Shown here: positions 1 to 4,803 of the stretch, piece by piece
How positions within the stretch are numbered: the first letter of the stretch is position 1
How the letters are laid out: each line of letters opens with the position of its first letter
Assembly: GCA_015661535.1 (NCBI GenBank)
Contig: DQVY01000137.1
Span: 1-10,453, forward strand
Reading direction: 5' to 3'
Source: Sulfurovum sp.
GTDB taxonomy: Bacteria > Campylobacterota > Campylobacteria > Campylobacterales > Sulfurovaceae
Length of the DNA stretch: 10,453 nt
Position numbers and translations under genes: made by a program
The notes under the pieces: generated by a model
Told to the model about the DNA's origin: nothing
What the model saw: the letters and a program-made list of their open reading frames with translations, nothing else
Database searches by the model: none

Positions 1-137
1 ATGATACTTTACAAAAACAGGCAGGACAGCGTGTACGACCAGATGGTTTTACGCATGGGAGTTCTGCACAACGGGTAAAGTGGTTTAGACGGGGGTTTGA
101 ATCAGGTGATTTGAGAGAGTGTAACACCTTTAAGTAG
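1..137 (+). CDS. ypfJ: C-terminal end of a YpfJ/KPN_02809-type neutral zinc metallopeptidase (5' truncated by window edge)
   Basis: Reading from base 3, an open frame of 44 codons ends at TAG 135-137. Its C-terminus contains FTHGSSAQRVKWFRRGFESG followed by DLRECNTFK. This closely matches what I remember of the conserved C-terminal block of the YpfJ family (DSFTHGTSEQRxxWFxxGFxSGDxxxCNTF). Family members are predicted membrane-anchored zinc metallopeptidases of unproven substrate. The HExxH zinc site and the N-terminal membrane segment lie upstream of the window and cannot be checked. The two other forward frames here close early and resemble nothing. The stop codon is the last three bases of the GTAG head of a REP hairpin, so the gene end and the repeat overlap. 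The family call is fairly sure; activity cannot be judged from this fragment. Confidence 0.85.
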   Translation, partial: DTLQKQAGQRVRPDGFTHGSSAQRVKWFRRGFESGDLRECNTFK

Positions 138-159
138 GTCGGGATCTCCTCTTCCCGAC
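134..159 (+). repeat. Single REP-like element: GTAG head plus 7-bp hairpin
   Basis: GTAG (134-137) is followed directly by a perfect 7-bp stem, GTCGGGA (138-144) and TCCCGAC (153-159), with an 8-nt loop. A GTAG tetranucleotide 5' of a palindrome is the hallmark of REP sequences mobilised by REP-associated tyrosine transposases (RAYTs). The TAG of the head is the stop codon of the upstream peptidase gene. No U-run follows the stem, so it is a poor intrinsic terminator, although a 3'-end hairpin may still protect the mRNA. Confidence 0.65.
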
Positions 160-181
160 ATAAACATCTAAACTAATAATA

Positions 182-275
182 TGTAGGGTGGTGCATTTAT
201 GCCCACCTTTTATAAAGTTAAATATTCACAATCAAATATATTTTGTTTTGGTGGGCATAAATGCACCACCCTACA
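182..275 (+). repeat. Inverted REP pair (BIME-like), GTAGGGTGGTGC family, copy 1
   Basis: Two 26-bp arms (182-207 and 250-275) are perfect reverse complements around a 42-nt AT-rich spacer. The left arm contains GTAGGGTGGTGC and the right arm GCACCACCCTAC. Each arm has a GTAG head and its own imperfect hairpin, GGTGG.GCAT against ATGC.CCACC with one bulged T, which is the classical REP design. A related copy lies at 4709-4780, with 23 of 25 left-arm positions identical and 22 of 25 right-arm positions. The element ends about 18 bp before the leuS -10 box. It could act as a cruciform, as an mRNA 3' structure for the upstream gene, or be neutral. Confidence 0.8.
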
Positions 276-292
276 ATTAACCCCATTTTTGC

Positions 293-298
293 TATAAT
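293..298 (+). promoter_or_regulatory. Sigma-70 -10 box for leuS
   Basis: TATAAT at 293-298 sits in the context TTTTTGCTATAATCC, a perfect -10 consensus behind a T-rich run. I see no good -35 hexamer at the usual spacing. That is typical of Campylobacterota housekeeping promoters, which rely on an extended or T-rich upstream region. Predicted initiation near 305 would give a leader of about 90 nt before the chosen leuS start. The same 12-mer TATAATCCTTCT recurs at 7854-7865 ahead of the tolC-like gene. Confidence 0.65.
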
Positions 299-393
299 CC
301 TTCTCATAAAATAAACCACCTAAAACGTAAAATAAAAGTATGCATTCCGACTCTGTAGAGTGGGAACGAGAGGTGAGAGAAGGACGAAAAAAT

Positions 394-2838
394 ATGAGTT
401 ACAACCCCAATGAGATCGAAGCCAAATGGCAGAAAAAATGGGAGGCTGAGAAGGCTTTTGAGCCTGATGATGCCTTAACAAGAAAAAAGAAATATATCCT
501 CTCTATGTTCCCTTTTCCCTCTGGTCGTTTACACATGGGGCATGTACGTAACTATGCCATTGGGGATGCCTTTGCGCGCTACTATAGAAAACAAGATTTT
601 AATGTGCTTCATCCTATTGGTTGGGATGCTTTTGGTATGCCTGCTGAAAATGCTGCCATCAAGCATGGACGTCATCCTAAAGACTGGACCTATGCGAACA
701 TAGACTACATGAGAAAAGAGCTCAACACGCTTGGACTTTCTTTTTCAAAAACACGTGAGTTTGCTACCTGTGATCCACTCTATACCAAGTGGGAACAAGA
801 GTTCATCATCAAGATGTTTGAAGAGGGCTTGCTTTACCGTGAGTCTACGACGGTGAACTGGTGTGAAGAGTGTCATACCGTACTTGCCAACGAGCAGGTA
901 GAAGAAGGATGCTGCTGGCGTTGTGACAATGAAGTAGAACTCAAAGAGATGCCGGGGTACTACCTTGACATCATCAAATATGCAGATGACTTGTTGGATG
1001 ACCTAAAACAGCTTGAGGGGAAATGGCCTAACCAAGTGCTCACCATGCAGAGTAACTGGATAGGAAAATCTCAGGGCTTGGAGTTTGACTTTGAATTAAG
1101 TGACACTTCCAAAGCGAAACTTGGGGGGAACTTTGACAAGTACACGGTCTTTACTACCCGTCCAGATACCATGTATGGTGTGACCTATTCTGCATTGGCA
1201 GCAGAACACCCTATTACAAAGTATTTGCTAGATCATGATCTGTTAGCAAGTGATGTAGCTGAAAAGATAGTGGCTATTAGCAACATGACAGAGATAGAAC
1301 GTGCAAAAGAGGGGAAAGAGGGTTATGACTTAGGTCTTACTGTCATACATCCTTTAACAAAAGAAGAGATACCCGTATGGACAGCGAATTTTGTACTTGC
1401 ATCTTACGGTGGTGGTGCGGTAATGGCTGTACCTGCACATGACGAAAGAGACTTTGAATTTGCTACAAAGTATGATTTGCCCATAAAACGTGTCATCTCT
1501 GGTGGAGATGAATTGCCCTATACATTAGAAGGTAACTTAGAAAACTCAGCGTCTTTTACCGGGATGAAAAATGTAGAGGCAAAAGCAGAGATCATTGCAT
1601 ATTATGAAGCGCAAAAACTTGGTAAAGGTACAACCAATTACAAGCTAAGAAACTGGGGAATAAGCCGTCAGCGTTACTGGGGAGCGCCTATTCCTTTTGT
1701 GCATTGTGATGACTGTGGTCTGGTAGCTGAAAAGGTAGAAAATTTGCCTATTGCACTGCCTGACGATGTAGAGATTACAGGTGAGGGTAACCCGCTTGAA
1801 AATCACCCAACATGGAAAAACTGTAGCTGTCCTAAGTGTGGAAAAGAAGCTATACGTGAGACAGATACACTGGACACATTTGTGCAGTCGAGCTGGTATC
1901 AGTTCCGTTACGCGACCAATCCTAAAAAGTGGAATGAAGTAGGCATAGACAAAGAAGATGCAAATTACTGGCTGGGTGTCGACCAGTACATCGGTGGGAT
2001 TGAACATGCCATTTTACACCTGCTTTATGCTCGTTTTTTCACCAAAGTACTGCGAGACCTTGGCTACCATGACATAGACGAACCATTTGAGAACTTACTG
2101 ACCCAAGGGATGGTACTTATGGATGGTACAAAGATGTCCAAGTCTAAAGGTAACACGGTAGACCCCGATGCTTTGGTAGAAAAATATGGTGCGGATACGG
2201 CACGTCTCTTTACCCTTTTTGCTGCACCGCCTGCCAAAGAGTTGGAGTGGAATGACTCAGCGGTTGAGGGTGCATTCAGGTTTATCAAAAAATTTTACGA
2301 TAGAAACACTAAAGTGAATGCCAAGACACTGCCAACTATAGACCAAAGTGCACTGAGTAAAGAGAGTAAACTTGCACGTGTGAAAGTTTATGAAGCATTA
2401 CAAAAATCGATAGATGTGTATGAGAATACATTTGCCTTCAACACGCTCATCGCAGCCTGTATGGAAGCACTCAATGCATTAGACAAACAGGATGATGCGG
2501 ATGTATGGACAGAGGGGATGTATATTATGTTGAACCTCTTAGAGCCTATCATCCCTCATGTGACAACGGAGCTTTCTGAAATGTTATTTGAGCGAGAGAA
2601 CCTGGGTGCCAAGCTTGAGGTCAAAGATGAAGTGTTTGTACAAGATAGTATTCTTTACATGGTCATGATAGGCGGGAAAAAGCGTGCAGAAGTTGAAGTA
2701 AGTCCCTCTGCTTCTAAAGAGGAGATACTGGCTGCGGCAAAAGAGGAAGGGACCAAATGGCTTGAAGGCATGACGATCGTCAAAGAGATTGTGGTGCCGG
2801 GTAAGTTGGTGAATCTTGCGGTGAAACCAGTTGCTTAA
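394..2838 (+). CDS. leuS: Leucyl-tRNA synthetase
   Basis: This 814-aa class Ia aminoacyl-tRNA synthetase charges tRNA-Leu with leucine in the cytoplasm, using ATP. The HIGH-type signature is HMGH at residues 47-50 inside PFPSGRLHMGHVRNYAIGD, and KMSKS is at 580-584. The CP1 editing domain carries the threonine-rich TTRPDT motif at 254-259 and the GGGAVMAVPAHDERD segment, so post-transfer editing appears intact. Cysteine-pair zinc knuckles (WCEECH, CWRC, CDDC, CPKC) are visible. The C-terminus ends in the usual small domain (VKEIVVPGKLVNLAVKPVA). I chose ATG 394 over the in-frame ATG 340 because MSYNPNEIEAKWQKKWE matches the family N-terminus and AAGGA lies 9 nt upstream. The extra 18 residues from 340 look like translated leader and have no ribosome site. 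The stop codon TAA lies in the first heptad of a repeat cluster shared with lptE. Confidence 0.97.
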   Translation: MSYNPNEIEAKWQKKWEAEKAFEPDDALTRKKKYILSMFPFPSGRLHMGHVRNYAIGDAFARYYRKQDFNVLHPIGWDAFGMPAENAAIKHGRHPKDWTYANIDYMRKELNTLGLSFSKTREFATCDPLYTKWEQEFIIKMFEEGLLYRESTTVNWCEECHTVLANEQVEEGCCWRCDNEVELKEMPGYYLDIIKYADDLLDDLKQLEGKWPNQVLTMQSNWIGKSQGLEFDFELSDTSKAKLGGNFDKYTVFTTRPDTMYGVTYSALAAEHPITKYLLDHDLLASDVAEKIVAISNMTEIERAKEGKEGYDLGLTVIHPLTKEEIPVWTANFVLASYGGGAVMAVPAHDERDFEFATKYDLPIKRVISGGDELPYTLEGNLENSASFTGMKNVEAKAEIIAYYEAQKLGKGTTNYKLRNWGISRQRYWGAPIPFVHCDDCGLVAEKVENLPIALPDDVEITGEGNPLENHPTWKNCSCPKCGKEAIRETDTLDTFVQSSWYQFRYATNPKKWNEVGIDKEDANYWLGVDQYIGGIEHAILHLLYARFFTKVLRDLGYHDIDEPFENLLTQGMVLMDGTKMSKSKGNTVDPDALVEKYGADTARLFTLFAAPPAKELEWNDSAVEGAFRFIKKFYDRNTKVNAKTLPTIDQSALSKESKLARVKVYEALQKSIDVYENTFAFNTLIAACMEALNALDKQDDADVWTEGMYIMLNLLEPIIPHVTTELSEMLFERENLGAKLEVKDEVFVQDSILYMVMIGGKKRAEVEVSPSASKEEILAAAKEEGTKWLEGMTIVKEIVVPGKLVNLAVKPVA

Positions 2839-2869
2839 TGAGTAATGAGGAATTAGAAATGAGTAATGA
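2836..2869 (+). repeat. Heptad repeat cluster, TAATGAG orientation, at the end of leuS
   Basis: Two exact tandem TAATGAG units occupy 2836-2849, and a further ATGAGTAATGA lies at 2859-2869. The first three bases of unit one are the leuS stop codon. The units are reverse complements of the ATTACTC heptads at 2959-2986 in the lptE signal-peptide region. The 14 bases 2836-2849 are perfectly complementary to 2963-2976. It looks like one arm of a small inverted heptad element spanning the leuS-lptE junction. Confidence 0.7.
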
Positions 2870-2875
2870 AAGTAT

Positions 2876-2893
2876 GCGGCACAGTGGTTCCGC
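2876..2893 (+). other. Short imperfect hairpin between leuS and lptE
   Basis: GCGGCAC (2876-2882) and GTTCCGC (2887-2893) pair in six of seven positions around an AGTG loop. The hairpin lies 8-25 nt upstream of the lptE ribosome binding site. It is followed by TTCTATTT, which is too weak a U-run for a convincing terminator. It could modulate expression of lptE after leuS, or be the centre of the heptad-flanked repeat. No function is assigned. Confidence 0.35.
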
Positions 2894-2911
2894 TTCTATT
2901 TAGGAGAAACA

Positions 2912-3478
2912 ATGATAAAATATTATGATGAAAATTTTTCAAAGAAAAACAGACAAAAATTACTCATTACTCATTACCCATTACTCATTTTAGCAGTAAT
3001 GCTGCTATCAGCCTGCGGCTATAAACCCTCGTCCCATATGATTAAAAATGTGTTTACAGACAACATTTATGTGGAAGTGGTGGTGGACAGGGTTGAGCCT
3101 GAAAATGCAGCCTTTGTGAAAGATGAGATGAATCGTTTGATCTATACACGTTTCAAAGGCCGTGTGACGTCAAAAGAGAAAGCAGGAAGTCAGATCCGTA
3201 TTACCTATGCTGGAAGCAGTTTTGTACCTTTGGCATATGAAGACGGGTATGTTACCCGCTACCGTGCTAGCATTAGAGCACGTTTTGATATGCTAACCAA
3301 ACAGGGTAAAGTGAGTAAAAAAATAACAAGTATAGTTGAGTCAGATATTCAAGCAAGTTCATTGACCTCTTCAAACCTTAGAATTGAAGCGATCCGTGCA
3401 GGTCTTGCGAAAGCATTGGATGAGTTCTTGGCATATGTGAGTGCTAAGGGGATGCTTGAATCAGTGGGTAGTGAGTAG
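2912..3478 (+). CDS. lptE: LptE-like LPS-assembly outer-membrane lipoprotein
   Basis: This 188-aa predicted lipoprotein has a basic N-region, a hydrophobic stretch, and a lipobox LSAC with the lipidated Cys at residue 35 (context MLLSACGYKPSS). The mature part has the GYKPSS start and the short alpha/beta layout (NIYVEVVVDRVEPENAAF, then a long C-terminal helix) of the LptE family. That family plugs the LptD barrel and helps place LPS in the outer leaflet. Position directly between leuS and folC supports this, since a small LptE-like lipoprotein occupies this place in Campylobacterales as I recall. ATG 2912 has AGGAG 6-7 nt upstream, and no other in-frame start would keep a full signal peptide. 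Residues 17-27 (LLITHYPLLIL) of the hydrophobic region are translated from a tandem ATTACTC heptad repeat. The gene ends inside a second heptad cluster. LptE families diverge strongly, so the family call is good but not certain. Confidence 0.75.
   Translation: MIKYYDENFSKKNRQKLLITHYPLLILAVMLLSACGYKPSSHMIKNVFTDNIYVEVVVDRVEPENAAFVKDEMNRLIYTRFKGRVTSKEKAGSQIRITYAGSSFVPLAYEDGYVTRYRASIRARFDMLTKQGKVSKKITSIVESDIQASSLTSSNLRIEAIRAGLAKALDEFLAYVSAKGMLESVGSE
2959..2986 (+). repeat. Four tandem ATTACTC heptads encoding part of the LptE signal peptide
   Basis: Units are ATTACTC (2959-2965), ATTACTC (2966-2972), ATTACCC (2973-2979) and ATTACTC (2980-2986), followed by a partial ATT. Read on the + strand, the heptad has no stop in any frame and cycles through I-T-H-Y-S-L-L every 21 nt. 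Here it gives LLITHYPLLIL, with the variant third unit changing Ser to Pro. A gain or loss of one unit would frameshift lptE; only changes of three units keep frame. Confidence 0.8.
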
Positions 3479-3493
3479 CGGGTAGTGAGTAGA
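3466..3493 (+). repeat. Heptad repeats spanning the lptE stop and folC start
   Basis: Four heptads, GGGTAGT, GAGTAGC, GGGTAGT, GAGTAGA, form two 14-bp tandem copies differing only in the last base. The lptE stop TAG is 3476-3478 inside unit two, and the folC GTG start is 3485-3487 across units three and four. The units are one or two bases from the GAGTAAT heptad at the preceding junction, so both clusters look like members of one family. Confidence 0.7.
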
Positions 3494-4702
3494 GAGAGAT
3501 TAGTAAGGTTTCTAGATAGCAAACCTTTGTATTATAAAGAGATTGATCATGAGCGTGTGCATATCGCCTATGCACTGCTTAAACCGCATATTAAACAACC
3601 TAGAACAGTGCATATTGTTGGTACAAACGGTAAAGGTTCTACTGGTAGAATGGTAGCACACCTTGCGTATTTTGGAGCAGAAAGTGCACTAAAGAAAAAT
3701 TCTACCCACTTCTCCGTAGGACATTACTCTTCTCCACATATAGTAAAATTCAATGAGCGTATTTGGCTGGATGGTGAAGATGTTTCTGATGATGTTCTTG
3801 AAGCAGCACATCAAAAACTCTTTCACATTTTAGGTAAAGAGATGAGTGATGCACTCTCTTACTTTGAATACACCACGCTGTTGGCCTTTGTCGTCTTTGA
3901 AAACTGTGACCTGATGGTACTTGAAGCAGGGCTTGGGGGTGAGTTTGATGCGACGAATGTGTGTGACAAGGAACTAAGTATCATCACTCCTATAGGCTTG
4001 GATCATCAGGCTTTTTTGGGTGATACGATTGAAGCAATCGCTGGTACAAAAATACGCAGTATTCAAAAAAAGGTATTGTTGGCACCTCAGGTGTATGAGG
4101 TGGTGGTTGAGGTGGCGAAAGAGATTGTCAAAGACAAAGGTGCTACATTGTACAGGGTAGGGTCGATGAAATCGACCAGTAAACACAGGCAAACTATGGT
4201 CGATCTTATCGACCCTACGGTTTTGGGAATTGTTGAAGCCAAAGGCTGGCCAATGTATCTCATAGAGAATGCTCTTGTTGCCTTACAAGCTTTAGATATA
4301 TTGAAGATTAAATATAATGTCAAGGATTTACTGGATCTAGAACTCTTTGGACGTTTTTATGCCTTGACAGAAAATATCCGTATTGATGTAGGGCATAACC
4401 CTTTGGCGGCATCTGCTATAGAAAAAGCCTTAGATGGAAAAGTGGTATTGGTCTATAATTCTTTGGATGACAAAGATTATGAGGAAGTTTTACGTATCTT
4501 GAAACCTAAAGTAAAGCGGGTGGAGATCATTAAGATCGGGTCTCAACGTGCTACGACGTTGGAAGAGATAGAAAATGCTTTAGATCATGTAGGATTAGCC
4601 TATAGTTATTTTGACGGGACTATCAATGAAGATGAAAATTATTTGGTTTTTGGTTCATTTTATGTTGTAGAAGCATTTTTAAAACAGAGAAATTTATGCT
4701 GA
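3485..4702 (+). CDS. folC: Folylpolyglutamate synthase / dihydrofolate synthase
   Basis: This 405-aa Mur-ligase-superfamily enzyme adds glutamate to dihydropteroate and/or folates with ATP in the cytoplasm. The ATP-binding loop is HIVGTNGKGSTGR from residue 43. LEAGLGGEFDATN is at residues 146-158, followed by ITPIGLDHQAFLGDTIEAIAGTK, the usual FolC metal and lysine region. DVGHNP at 301-306 stands for the family DxAHNP motif in the C-terminal domain. The GTG start at 3485 gives MSRERLVRFLDSKPLYYKEIDHERV, the right distance before the family motif, but there is no clear Shine-Dalgarno. The start lies 6 nt after the lptE stop, so translational coupling is likely. Oddities: the start codon is supplied by a heptad repeat, and residues 225-245 are encoded by an inverted REP pair in the linker before the C-terminal domain. 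The reading frame remains open through it, and all key motifs are intact. Confidence 0.93.
   Translation: MSRERLVRFLDSKPLYYKEIDHERVHIAYALLKPHIKQPRTVHIVGTNGKGSTGRMVAHLAYFGAESALKKNSTHFSVGHYSSPHIVKFNERIWLDGEDVSDDVLEAAHQKLFHILGKEMSDALSYFEYTTLLAFVVFENCDLMVLEAGLGGEFDATNVCDKELSIITPIGLDHQAFLGDTIEAIAGTKIRSIQKKVLLAPQVYEVVVEVAKEIVKDKGATLYRVGSMKSTSKHRQTMVDLIDPTVLGIVEAKGWPMYLIENALVALQALDILKIKYNVKDLLDLELFGRFYALTENIRIDVGHNPLAASAIEKALDGKVVLVYNSLDDKDYEEVLRILKPKVKRVEIIKIGSQRATTLEEIENALDHVGLAYSYFDGTINEDENYLVFGSFYVVEAFLKQRNLC
4157..4218 (+). repeat. Intragenic inverted REP pair inside folC
   Basis: GTAG (4157-4160) is followed by the hairpin GGTCGATGAAATCGACC (4161-4177), then a 20-nt spacer, then the hairpin GGTCGATCTTATCGACC (4198-4214) and CTAC (4215-4218). 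Each hairpin has a perfect 7-bp stem with a 3-nt loop. The two 21-nt arms are also reverse complements of each other at 19 of 21 positions. This is the BIME architecture seen at 182-275, with a different palindrome. It is translated in frame as VGSMKSTSKHRQTMVDLIDPT. Confidence 0.8.
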
Positions 4703-4708
4703 TATGGA

Positions 4709-4780
4709 GTAGGGTGGTGCTTTTAAGCCCACCAAGATAGCAAACATATATAAACGGTGGGGACAAGTGCACCACCCTAC
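4709..4780 (+). repeat. Inverted REP pair (BIME-like), GTAGGGTGGTGC family, copy 2
   Basis: The left arm is 4709-4733 and the right arm 4756-4780, with a 22-nt spacer. The outer 12 bp (GTAGGGTGGTGC and GCACCACCCTAC) pair perfectly and the whole arms match at 20 of 25 positions. It is clearly related to the copy at 182-275, with a shorter spacer and a decayed centre. It fills most of the folC-mfd gap, starting 7 nt after the folC stop and ending 23 nt before the mfd start. Confidence 0.8.
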
Positions 4781-4803
4781 AAGATAAGGATAGTGAACCA
4801 ACA

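Noticed and set aside
340..393. Upstream in-frame ATG 340 as the leuS start
   Set aside because: It has no Shine-Dalgarno, and the extra 18 residues do not resemble LeuS. ATG 394 has AAGGA upstream and begins the conserved N-terminus.
299..393. T-box or other riboswitch in the leuS leader
   Set aside because: No T-box sequence or specifier stem is visible, the leader is short, and T-boxes are not expected in this lineage.
1645..2288. Minus-strand open frames across leuS
   Set aside because: They lie wholly inside a strongly conserved gene, have no ribosome sites and give no recognisable protein.
2836..3493. Heptad clusters as a CRISPR array
   Set aside because: Units are 7 nt, directly tandem or inverted, with no regular spacers.
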